Origin: a virus
Strand: one strand, 5' to 3'
IMG/VR virus record: IMGVR_UViG_3300010391_001853
Span: 1 to 38,475 of that record
Length of the DNA stretch: 38,475 bases
Position numbers and translations under genes: made by a program. Of this stretch, positions 14,558-21,748 are shown piece after piece. A model generated the notes under the pieces. That model had not been told where the DNA came from and searched no databases. It worked only from the letters and a program-made list of their open reading frames with translations. The number at the start of each line of letters is the position of its first letter. Position 1 is the stretch's first letter.

Positions 14558-15673
14558 ATGAAGGTGTATCCCGTTCTGGATCTGATGGAGCCAGAGAACC
14601 TGGTGGGGCAGCATGCGATCTGGAACAACAAACTCCAAGTCAAGGTGCCGTTCCAGTGGGGAGGCCTTGTACAGAAGTATCGGAAACTCGATGAGCCTGC
14701 TTATGGGCGAGAGACTATCGGGGAGGAGGTCGCCCTGCTTCAGGCGCTTGCCGCCCGAAAATGGGCGCCCCCCGTGGGAGACTGGGTCTTCTTCGAGACG
14801 GTGATATCGGAGCATCCGGGAGTCCGATGGGCCGATCCGTTGGGGGCGATCGGATACGAGATGACTGATGCCCACACACTTTCGTCTGGAGAGTTCTCGC
14901 TCAGCAACTTTCGGACCTCAGGGCTTGTCGAAGGCTCTCCTGGGGCCTGGGGAGATCTCGATAAGCCCGGGAACATTGTAAATGGGTATCTCGTTGATGT
15001 GCGGCGTTCCTGGTGGGATCATCTTCGATATGTGGGGCCGATTCCCCCGATTCCCTCGCATGTCGAAGATCGAGACGCCCTCGTTCGTGATCTGCAGCGG
15101 AATGGGCAGTTTCCTTTTCATCAGCGCACTCAACCTTACCAAGAATATCTCCTTGACAATGTCTGGCATCTGGCGGAGCGGGACGTTCCTGCCCGAGCGA
15201 TGAAATTAAGCTTCCTTCCAGGACCGGGGGAGTCGGCCCTGGATCTTGGGTGTTGCACGGGGGGATTTCTCCAGTGGGCGGCAGCCCGAGGAGCTGGCCC
15301 TCTTGTGGGGGTGGACGCACAGCCGGAGTTTATCAACTTGGCTCGACGTGTGGCTCGGGCCAACGGATGGAACATTTGCTTTTGGGATCGGGATCTGTCT
15401 CAGAACTTCCATGCCCTCGTCGACTGGCTCCAGGGATATTTTCCCCTGGGGATTGACCACCTGCTCCTCTTGAGTATGGGAAAACATCTTCGGGAAGGGG
15501 CGCTCTGGCGGTGGGTCGATGCGCTAAAGGCTCGACACATCTACTTAGAAACGAATGCCCAGCATGCCGGGGGGCCCTATCATTACTGGGAAGAAGTCCA
15601 GGCGCGCGGAGGGCAGGACCTAGGATTTACCGAAGATCGCAATCTTCGACGAATTTACCGGATTGATCGTTGA
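14558..15673 (+). CDS. Two-domain protein with C-terminal methyltransferase
   Basis: 371 residues. The N-terminal ~200 residues (MKVYPVLDLMEPENLVGQHA; ETVISEHPGVRWADP) have no family I recognise. From about residue 220 a class I methyltransferase domain starts, with motif I SALDLGCCTGGF at 226-237, then LVGVDAQPEFINLA and DHLLLLSMGKHLR. The first half may recognise the acceptor or be a second enzymatic domain. It lies 4 bases after the glycosyltransferase stop and ends in a TGATG overlap at 15673, so it belongs to the same transcription unit as the portal gene. Confidence 0.7.
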   Translation: MKVYPVLDLMEPENLVGQHAIWNNKLQVKVPFQWGGLVQKYRKLDEPAYGRETIGEEVALLQALAARKWAPPVGDWVFFETVISEHPGVRWADPLGAIGYEMTDAHTLSSGEFSLSNFRTSGLVEGSPGAWGDLDKPGNIVNGYLVDVRRSWWDHLRYVGPIPPIPSHVEDRDALVRDLQRNGQFPFHQRTQPYQEYLLDNVWHLAERDVPARAMKLSFLPGPGESALDLGCCTGGFLQWAAARGAGPLVGVDAQPEFINLARRVARANGWNICFWDRDLSQNFHALVDWLQGYFPLGIDHLLLLSMGKHLREGALWRWVDALKARHIYLETNAQHAGGPYHYWEEVQARGGQDLGFTEDRNLRRIYRIDR

Positions 15674-15903
15674 TGAGTGGACCCTCAAGCGCTCGCCCCC
15701 CGTTGATTAAACATCCTGGGTTTCCGAAGGATTTGCCTTGTCTGGGATGGTGCGGAAAGACACGTCGGAGTACGGGACCGGAAGATCGGTACTGTGATCA
15801 TTGCCGAAAGACCAAAGAAGATCGGGCTCAGGACATGCCCGAGGCGGCTCTCTACCAGGCGAACAGTTCACTGAGGAGGAGGAACCACGACGATGCCCCC
15901 TAA
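15673..15903 (+). CDS. Zinc-ribbon protein, 76 aa
   Basis: ATG 15673 overlaps the methyltransferase stop. The product contains LPCLGWCGKTRRST and YCDHCRKTKED, i.e. C-x3-C and C-x2-C ligand pairs about 15 residues apart. The zinc ribbon is followed by a basic tail (NSSLRRRNHDD). It overlaps the portal start by 11 bases. Small proteins of this type with a C-x-x-x-C-G-K motif are common next to phage terminase and portal genes, but no function is established. Confidence 0.65.
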   Translation: MSGPSSARPPLIKHPGFPKDLPCLGWCGKTRRSTGPEDRYCDHCRKTKEDRAQDMPEAALYQANSSLRRRNHDDAP

Positions 15904-17617
15904 GCCACGAGTGCCGAAGCCTCCGTCGCTCCGATCCCTTCGGGAGGAACTCAAGAAGGCGGACATCCAGCTGGCGTTGGAGCAGACTCGGTATGCGGAG
16001 AAGCTTCTTCATTCCGTGCAGGAGCAGACCTCGAACGTGGTGACCGATACGGATACCGATGGACGATGGACCAAGATCTCCGAAGAGGGGAAGCTGGCAA
16101 CGGCCAAAGATCTGGGGGGGCTTCTTCAGGATCGGGATGTTTCGCGTCGGCAGTGCTACCGCGCCTGGCGCTTGGACCCCCATGCCCGGGGCGTCCTACG
16201 GCATTTCCAGAAGTTCATTGTGGGGCGGGGCGTCGGACTGGACTTCGCGGATCAGGTACGGGGTACCTGGGATGATCTCGAAGCCCCTGTGAAAGTCACG
16301 CCGAGTGAGGAGGAAGAGTTCGTCACGAAACTCGTCTGGGATGAGTTTGACCGCCGGAACCGCTTTCGGGCTCGGGTGAAAGAGATCGTTCTCCGACTCT
16401 TTCGAGATGGCGACGTATTCATTCGCAGGTTCACGGGGCCCGGGAAGGGGAAAGTCTCGGTTCGGTTTATCGAGCCTGAGAATATTCAGTCCCCTCCTGG
16501 CAAGACCGAAGGTAAGACGATCCTCCCAGGGGATTCCCTCCAGGTGGAAAAGAAGACGGAGATCCGAGAAGGGATCGAATATCTCCAGGAGGATATCGAG
16601 ACCGTTGTGGCCTATCATGTCAAGATGAGCGGGGACTCGGAACCAAAACGGATCGAAGCCAAAGACATAATCCATCTTAAGTGTCTGGCTGATGCGAATG
16701 ACCTGCGGGGGATTCCGCTCTTGGAGTGCGTGCTCAAAAAGTTCACCAATTATGAACAGTGGGAAGAATATCGCCTCATTCTTAACAAGGTGCGGACCGC
16801 CGTCGCCCTGATTCGGAAGGTCGAAGGCACGGCAACCCAGGCACAGTCCATCATCCAGGGACGTCTCCCCGCTCGCGCGTCCCCGGAAGGCCGAGAGCCC
16901 CAAACCGCCTCGGGGCAACGGGAGGTTATGTTCCGCCCCGGAACGATTCTGACTCCAGGCCCAGGGGTGAACTATGAGTTCACCTCCGCGAACTTGAACG
17001 CGCAGGATGCCGCCCATGACGGACGCAACATTCTTTTGTCCATCGCCGCGGGGTTGGGTATCCCAGAGATGCTCGTGACAGGAGATTGGAGTAACGCGAA
17101 TTACGCTTCCACGGTCGAAGCGCGCTCCCCGGCCGTCCGGGAGTGGGAGGACTGGCAGGAGGTCTTTACTCCTCCCATCGAGCAGATTGCCCGCTGGGTC
17201 TTGGACGAAGCGGTGGAGGGGAAGATCCTTCCCGCCGAGACCGATAAGAAAGTGACCCTTCGGTGGCCTCCCATCATCCACAAGGATGAAGCCGTGCAGA
17301 CCCAGCGCCTGGCCACGCTCAACGCGGCGGGGTTGCTCTCCAAGACGACCTGGGCTGCGCTGGAAGGATTCATCTGGGACGACGAGTTGGAGAACCTGCG
17401 GGACGAGGGAGAGGGAATGGGCGAGGGGCTCCCTCCAGATGATGAAACAAGCATGGAGGCTCGGTCCCAGCGAACGCACAAGGCGCTCAAAGCGCTAGGA
17501 GAACTTGAGGAGACCTTCCGCGCCCTGAAGGCAGAGAATCCCTATCGAGAACTGTTGGAGCAGACAATCAACTATACGCGAAAGTCCTTAGGTCTCTCGG
17601 AAGTCAAGAGCCCGTGA
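15893..17617 (+). CDS. Portal protein
   Basis: 574 residues, preceded by GAGGAGGAACCACGACG. The basic N-terminus is followed by VSRRQCYRAWRLDPHARGVL and FIVGRGVGLDF, then the stem/wing-like VRFIEPENIQSPPG and AYHVKMSGDSEPKRIEAKDI. HLKCLADANDLRGIPLLECV, LSIAAGLGIPEMLVTGDWSN and YASTVEARSPAVREWEDW are features repeatedly seen in lambda/A118-type portals, where a Y-A-S motif and an R-x-W-x-x-W follow the stem. A charged C-terminal helix (LGELEETFRALKAENPYREL) ends it. It would form the dodecameric ring for DNA packaging and tail attachment. Next to MuF and protease as expected. Confidence 0.9.
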   Translation: MPPKPRVPKPPSLRSLREELKKADIQLALEQTRYAEKLLHSVQEQTSNVVTDTDTDGRWTKISEEGKLATAKDLGGLLQDRDVSRRQCYRAWRLDPHARGVLRHFQKFIVGRGVGLDFADQVRGTWDDLEAPVKVTPSEEEEFVTKLVWDEFDRRNRFRARVKEIVLRLFRDGDVFIRRFTGPGKGKVSVRFIEPENIQSPPGKTEGKTILPGDSLQVEKKTEIREGIEYLQEDIETVVAYHVKMSGDSEPKRIEAKDIIHLKCLADANDLRGIPLLECVLKKFTNYEQWEEYRLILNKVRTAVALIRKVEGTATQAQSIIQGRLPARASPEGREPQTASGQREVMFRPGTILTPGPGVNYEFTSANLNAQDAAHDGRNILLSIAAGLGIPEMLVTGDWSNANYASTVEARSPAVREWEDWQEVFTPPIEQIARWVLDEAVEGKILPAETDKKVTLRWPPIIHKDEAVQTQRLATLNAAGLLSKTTWAALEGFIWDDELENLRDEGEGMGEGLPPDDETSMEARSQRTHKALKALGELEETFRALKAENPYRELLEQTINYTRKSLGLSEVKSP

Positions 17618-17802
17618 GCGGGCTCCTCCGAGCCGGTGTCGTTGGGGCGAACGCAGAGTCCTTTCCCCTGTTTCGATGCCCTGGGTGCAAGCTGTCGGGA
17701 CTCATTGACGAGGATCAGTATTACGGACGCGTCAGTATCGAGTGCGGATGTGGCTGGCACGTGACCAAGGATTGGAGCCAGGATGGGGGCCCGCTCCGTT
17801 AA
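17614..17802 (+). CDS. Zinc-ribbon protein, 62 aa
   Basis: GTG 17614 overlaps the portal stop (GTGA). FRCPGCKLSGLIDEDQYYG and VSIECGCGWHVTKDW give a C-x2-C...C-x-C zinc ribbon with the layout 'CPGC-x-x-x-G-x-I-D-x-D-Q', which recurs in phage genes beside the portal. Its role is unknown. A link to the head-assembly step is suggested only by position. It overlaps the MuF gene by 20 bases. Confidence 0.7.
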   Translation: MSGLLRAGVVGANAESFPLFRCPGCKLSGLIDEDQYYGRVSIECGCGWHVTKDWSQDGGPLR

Positions 17803-18916
17803 CGAGCGCCTGCGGAATCTGCTCCTCCGTCGCGCGGTCGAGCGCGTGCGGACGGAGAATGCTTGTGTTCGGGAGGTGTCCAAGGTCTGGCGTCAGATGC
17901 GAAAGGAACTGCCCCTGTATGTCAAGGAGGCAGGACTTTTCTCCGGGGCCAAGTTGGGACAGTCCGGATTCGTCGTGGATTATCGTCAACGCCTCCAACC
18001 GCTTCTAGACAAGATGCAGACGCGGCTCTGGGCCCACATGAAACAGATTGCGGCCTGTGTCGGAGCGGATCTTCCTCGTATCGTGGAATACGAGTTGCGG
18101 ACCCTTCCGAAGGAGATTGACCGGGTCCTTGCCCAGGCAGAACAAGAGGGGCAGGAGGGGGCCACGCGGGTCCCAGACGGGAGTTTTGGGGGGGTCCCCT
18201 TGGGGGAGGCCTCCTTCAAGTCAGGATTCAAGTCTCTGACGTTCGATGCCCCCCCCGTACTTCAAGCGTCAGAGTTGTTGGCCTCTCCTCTGGGAGGGGC
18301 CTTCTACGAAACGTCGTTCGGGGACTTGGCCCAAAGTGTCTACCGGTCCTTGCGGAACACCCTGACGACTGGGCTACTGACGGGGCAGTCCGTCCCCCAG
18401 GTAGCGCGGGGGATCGAGGGGGTCTTGGCCAACAAACGATGGGAGGCGGAGCGGATCGTACGCTCGGAGTTCGTTCGGGCCGGGAACCAAGCCGCCCTCC
18501 TGACGTATCAACAGAATGAGGATCTCTTGTCCGGGGTACAATGGCTCTCCACCTTGGACAAGCGGACCTGTCTTCTTTGTGCCAAACTGGATGGACAAGT
18601 GTGGAAGGACTCGACGAAGGCCAAGATCCCCGTGACAAGCACCCATCCGAACTGCCGGTGTACCTTGATACCGGTCCTCAAGGATGCCGAAGCGTTGGGC
18701 CTACCGACTGATCCTGGCACACGAGCCTCCTTTGATGGACAGGTCGCAGCGACGGTGACATACAAAGACTGGTTCAAGGATCAAGATGCAGCACTCCAGA
18801 AAGAGATTTTAGGCCCATCGCGATACAAATTATTTAAGAAGGGGGACTATCTCCTGAAGGACTTCGCCGGGACGCGAGGTATTACAGCAGTCGCGGATCT
18901 CTTGAAGAAACTATGA
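17783..18916 (+). CDS. MuF-type head morphogenesis protein
   Basis: 377 residues. An N-terminal long helical region (ERLRNLLLRRAVERVRTENA) is followed by a MuF-like domain with LRNTLTTGLLTGQSVPQVAR and EAERIVRSEFVRAGNQA. The characteristic cysteine/histidine signature WLSTLDKRTCLLCAKLDGQ ends at HPNCRCTLIPV. This is the classic SPP1 gp7/Mu gpF family, a minor capsid protein carried near the portal that helps head assembly or DNA ejection. The ~60-residue C-terminal tail (YKDWFKDQDAALQKE) also fits the family. Overlaps its upstream neighbour by 20 bases and its downstream neighbour by 4. Confidence 0.9.
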   Translation: MGARSVNERLRNLLLRRAVERVRTENACVREVSKVWRQMRKELPLYVKEAGLFSGAKLGQSGFVVDYRQRLQPLLDKMQTRLWAHMKQIAACVGADLPRIVEYELRTLPKEIDRVLAQAEQEGQEGATRVPDGSFGGVPLGEASFKSGFKSLTFDAPPVLQASELLASPLGGAFYETSFGDLAQSVYRSLRNTLTTGLLTGQSVPQVARGIEGVLANKRWEAERIVRSEFVRAGNQAALLTYQQNEDLLSGVQWLSTLDKRTCLLCAKLDGQVWKDSTKAKIPVTSTHPNCRCTLIPVLKDAEALGLPTDPGTRASFDGQVAATVTYKDWFKDQDAALQKEILGPSRYKLFKKGDYLLKDFAGTRGITAVADLLKKL

Positions 18917-19131
18917 AACCCGTCTATCGCCCGTCCGAGGTCGCCCGGTTGGCGGGCGTGTCCGTCCATACGATCTACCGTCTGATCGGAGATAAGATTC
19001 TTGTGGCTGTGAACATGCCGGGACGACGAAATTCTCGTCGCCCCACGTATCGAATCTATCGGGTTGATCTCATCGTCTTCCTGAAGGAACGGGGAATGTC
19101 GGATGTTCGGATTCAACAAATCCTCTCGTAA
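18913..19131 (+). CDS. Excisionase-like helix-turn-helix protein
   Basis: 72 residues, ATGA overlap with MuF. MKPVYRPSEVARLAGVSVHT with IYRLIGDKILVAVNMPGRR and TYRIYRVDLIVFL follows the winged helix-turn-helix of the excisionase/AlpA (MerR-like) family: S-E-V-A-x-L-x-G-V-S-x-x-T-I-Y-R-x-I, then a wing with R-R and a Y-R-I-x-x-x-D-L. In a structural module it is more likely a DNA-binding regulator than an excisionase. Three 10-base tandem repeats straddle its 3' end. Confidence 0.75.
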   Translation: MKPVYRPSEVARLAGVSVHTIYRLIGDKILVAVNMPGRRNSRRPTYRIYRVDLIVFLKERGMSDVRIQQILS

Positions 19132-19151
19132 CCTCTCATAACCTTTCCTAG
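19122..19151 (+). repeat. Three 10-bp tandem repeats
   Basis: CCTCTCGTAA, CCTCTCATAA and CCTTTCCTAG stand head to tail across the stop codon of the helix-turn-helix gene, the first two differing by one base and the third by several. They may be a binding site for the protein just encoded, or chance pyrimidine-rich DNA. The 125 bases from 19132 to 19256 hold no gene. Confidence 0.35.
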
Positions 19152-19204
19152 TTTTTAACGAAATCCCTTGTCTCTTCTCTCTATACGTCCGTAGACTGGA
19201 AGAA

Positions 19205-19234
19205 GGGAACAGACTACGATGACGATGTCTTCCC
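19205..19234 (+). promoter_or_regulatory. Hairpin before the protease gene
   Basis: GGGA-ac-AGAC, a 12-base loop TACGATGACGAT, then GTCT-TCCC forms an interrupted 8-base-pair stem within the only sizeable gene-free interval of the head module. A polypurine stretch with the ribosome binding site for 19257 follows. There is no T run, so it is not a standard terminator. No convincing sigma70 promoter was seen in 19132-19256. Confidence 0.3.
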
Positions 19235-19256
19235 TAAAGAGAAAGAGGGATAACGG

Positions 19257-21077
19257 ATGAAGAAAACTCGCCCGTCAGGAACGTCCCTCCTCGAAGCCTA
19301 CCATTCTGGGTCCTTCATTCCCTCTAGTCAAGACGGAGAGTTGTCGGCCGAAGGGCTCATCTGCGCGGCCCAGCACGCCGTCGACGAATACCATAAGATC
19401 GAGCATGGCACGGGAAACGGAATGATGTATTCCCACGCCATGCTGGTCGTCGCCACCTTTTCGGATGCGCTCATCTATGAGTACGAGGGCAAGCTCTACC
19501 GGATCGGCTACGCTCTGGATGGGACGGAGGTCATGCTCGACGAAGATCCGGAAGAGGTTATCGCGGAGTTCGTTCCGGTCGAGGGGAGCGAGGGGCTGTC
19601 TGAGGCGGCCCTGGCGGAAGTCATCCGAAAGACCGGCGAGACCTGGGTGCTTCGCTCCAAGGACGGGACCAAGGTCCTGGGGAAGTTCAAGTCCCGGAAG
19701 GGGGCTGAACGCCGGGAGCGCCAGATTCAGGCCTTCAAGCACATGAAGGAAGCGGGGGAGCCCGAGTCGGTCAATCTGGCCGAGGTTTTCGATGACCTGG
19801 TCGCCATTCGCCAGGGGAAGGTCAAGCTCGAGTTCGTGCCCGGGCTGCTCCAAGAAGCCGATGCCAAGGGGAGCATCGACGCCCTCGTGAAGTGGGCGGG
19901 AGGCGAGGGTTTTCGGGGGTGCGTGAAGCACCTGACGGGGAAGGAAGGAATTTCCGACGTTCCCCGCCTCTGTGGCTGGCTCAAGGCGCGTGCTCGGGAG
20001 GCAGGATACCTCAAGGAGAGTCAGGAGTTCCAGGAAGGCACCCTCCTTCGAGAAGTCCAGGCGACCGGGATCCTTCGCGAGGCGAAGCTCAACAAGACGG
20101 GGCGGGTGATCGAGAATACGGTCCTCATTACCGCGGAGTCGGCCAATGGGCCGCACGGAAAGCGCCGGTACTCGGATGTCGCCCTCAAGCAGATCGCCCA
20201 GATGGCCGAAGGGTTGCCCGCGTACGTGAACCATGTCGAGAAGGACCAAGCCTTTCGTCCGCGGGATGTGAAGGATCTCATTGGGCGACATCGGAACGTG
20301 CGATACGAGCCCACGCGGCACCGCATCGTGTCGGATCTACATGTCTTGGAGCACCAAGCTCCCTGGGTGTTCTCCCTGGCGGAGGACTTGCCGGATGTCG
20401 TCGGGAATTCTCTCGTCTCGCGGGGGTTGGTCCGGATGGATGGAGACACCGAAGTCGTCGAGGAAGTGGTGGCCCTGCGGTCCGTGGATCTCGTGTCGGA
20501 CCCCGGAGCAACCAAAGGCCTATTCGAACATCGAGAGGCGTGGCGGCACCGGGCCGCCCCCATACCCCCTGGAAAGGGAGGAGGAGATGACATGGAGCTG
20601 AAAGAGGTGCAAGAGTATCTGAAGAAGGCCGACGAGGCCGTGCGTGGGGTCCTCATGGAGACCCTGGCCGGACCCCAGCTCAAGGAGAGCGCCGGCAAGA
20701 TCAAGGAGCTTCAGGAAGCCAACCTCGCCCTCACCACGAAGGCTGGGGAGCAAGAGAAGATCGTCGTCGAGCTGAAGGCCAAGGTGTCTGGGTTCGAGGC
20801 GGCCGAAGCGCAGCGCCAGAAGGCTGGTCGGCTGGACAAGGCCCTGAGCGAAAGCGATCTGGGCAAGAAGTACAAGGCCTCCCCCCTGGCCATCTCCGAG
20901 GAGTTCCGGGAGATCCTGCTCGGAACGGACGAGACCAAGTGGACCAAGCTCATCGAGGACCGGGTGAAGATGCTGGACGCGGCCACGGCGACGGGGCCCC
21001 GGTCCGACGGCAAGATCATCCAGGAAGGAACGGTTCCGGCGGACGCGCACGCGCAGATGCTGCAGGCGCTGCGCTAG
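19257..21077 (+). CDS. Prohead protease fused to scaffold
   Basis: 606 residues after AAAGAGGGATAACGG. Residues 1-250 hold accessory segments, including DALVKWAGGEGFRGCVKHL and DVPRLCGWLKARAREAGYL, a small domain often found in phage head proteins. About 280-435 is a protease-like region: GRVIENTVLITAESANGP, GLPAYVNHVEKDQ, DLIGRHRNVRYEP, VVGNSLVSRGLVR and VALRSVDLVSDPGATKGLF, the last a common end-mark of prohead maturation proteases. From residue 446 a helical, charged scaffold-like part begins (MELKEVQEYLKKADEAV; LKAKVSGFEAAEAQRQK). It would cleave and template the procapsid. Gene position between MuF and capsid genes is as expected. Confidence 0.83.
   Translation: MKKTRPSGTSLLEAYHSGSFIPSSQDGELSAEGLICAAQHAVDEYHKIEHGTGNGMMYSHAMLVVATFSDALIYEYEGKLYRIGYALDGTEVMLDEDPEEVIAEFVPVEGSEGLSEAALAEVIRKTGETWVLRSKDGTKVLGKFKSRKGAERRERQIQAFKHMKEAGEPESVNLAEVFDDLVAIRQGKVKLEFVPGLLQEADAKGSIDALVKWAGGEGFRGCVKHLTGKEGISDVPRLCGWLKARAREAGYLKESQEFQEGTLLREVQATGILREAKLNKTGRVIENTVLITAESANGPHGKRRYSDVALKQIAQMAEGLPAYVNHVEKDQAFRPRDVKDLIGRHRNVRYEPTRHRIVSDLHVLEHQAPWVFSLAEDLPDVVGNSLVSRGLVRMDGDTEVVEEVVALRSVDLVSDPGATKGLFEHREAWRHRAAPIPPGKGGGDDMELKEVQEYLKKADEAVRGVLMETLAGPQLKESAGKIKELQEANLALTTKAGEQEKIVVELKAKVSGFEAAEAQRQKAGRLDKALSESDLGKKYKASPLAISEEFREILLGTDETKWTKLIEDRVKMLDAATATGPRSDGKIIQEGTVPADAHAQMLQALR
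20592..21077 (+). CDS. Nested scaffold protein (internal start)
   Basis: Within the protease gene, and in the same frame, an ATG at 20592 is preceded by GGGAGGAGGAG, one of the strongest ribosome binding sites in the window. It would yield the last 161 residues alone, which are almost entirely helical and charged as scaffolds are. Lambda expresses its scaffold Nu3 in the same way from inside the protease gene C. That an independent scaffold is made here is inference. Confidence 0.55.
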   Translation: MELKEVQEYLKKADEAVRGVLMETLAGPQLKESAGKIKELQEANLALTTKAGEQEKIVVELKAKVSGFEAAEAQRQKAGRLDKALSESDLGKKYKASPLAISEEFREILLGTDETKWTKLIEDRVKMLDAATATGPRSDGKIIQEGTVPADAHAQMLQALR

Positions 21078-21099
21078 GTCTACACTCTGGGCGGCAGTA

Positions 21100-21116
21100 G
21101 CGGTACGGCTAACCGC
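21100..21116 (+). other. Small hairpin in protease-decoration gap
   Basis: GCGGT-ACGGCTA-ACCGC makes a perfect 5-base-pair stem in the 69-base gap between the protease and the decoration gene, followed by TGATAAAGGAG. It has no T run. It might protect or process the mRNA ahead of highly expressed head genes, or mean nothing. Confidence 0.25.
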
Positions 21117-21146
21117 GAACCCCGCTGATAAAGGAGAACAAACAAA

Positions 21147-21686
21147 ATGGCCAACGTGATGCGAAAGCGGTGGGACCTGAGGGCCAATCCGGCGTGGATT
21201 CTGGAGTTCCGGGTCCTCGACGCGACGGCCGTGGAAATCGGAGATCTGATGTGGATGGACCCGGGCGCGATCAAAGCGTCGCCCAGCAACGATGTCAAGC
21301 CGGCCTCCCATGCGGACCTCTGGACAGGCTCGCTGGCCGGGACGCAGGGAAAGCTCGCCGAGCACTTCGTCGGCGTGGCGATGGAATCCAAGGTCGCCAG
21401 CGACGGAAAGCTGACGTGTCGGGTGGCCTGTCGCGGGGTCTTCGGACTCCCGGTCACCACGGCGACTACCTTCGACCAGGGGGATCTGATCGCGGGGTCT
21501 CGCAATGGCGGCCTCAACCTGTTGCACGCGCAGCAGGCGGACAAGATCGCCGATACCCCCGTGAACAAGGGGTTGGCCATCGGCAAGGCCACCAAACGGT
21601 ATACTACCAACGTGTCGGTGATCGAGACGGAGATCGGGGGACAGCCGGTCGCCGGCGGCGGGTGGAAAGCCTTCCTGTCGTCCTAG
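21147..21686 (+). CDS. Head decoration protein candidate
   Basis: 179 residues with AAAGGAGAACAAACAAA before the ATG. It contains WDLRANPAWILEFRVLDATA, VEIGDLMWMDPGAIKASPSN, HFVGVAMESKVASDGKLTCR, GVFGLPV and DLIAGSRNGG. Strands alternating with the 'G-D-L-M-W' and 'F-V-G-V-A' patterns fit small beta-barrel proteins encoded between scaffold and major capsid genes, which usually decorate the capsid surface. Position is the strongest argument. No enzyme motif is seen. Confidence 0.65.
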   Translation: MANVMRKRWDLRANPAWILEFRVLDATAVEIGDLMWMDPGAIKASPSNDVKPASHADLWTGSLAGTQGKLAEHFVGVAMESKVASDGKLTCRVACRGVFGLPVTTATTFDQGDLIAGSRNGGLNLLHAQQADKIADTPVNKGLAIGKATKRYTTNVSVIETEIGGQPVAGGGWKAFLSS

Positions 21687-21748
21687 CGACGCCCTGACAC
21701 TAACCCCCCTGTCTGGAGAAGAGAGGGGAAGGAGGAGGAGAGACGCAC

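Noticed and set aside
16196-17479. Long minus-strand frame (427 aa) opposite the portal gene
   Set aside because: It is a shadow of codon bias in the portal gene. It has no homology, no ribosome binding site, and all neighbours run on the plus strand.
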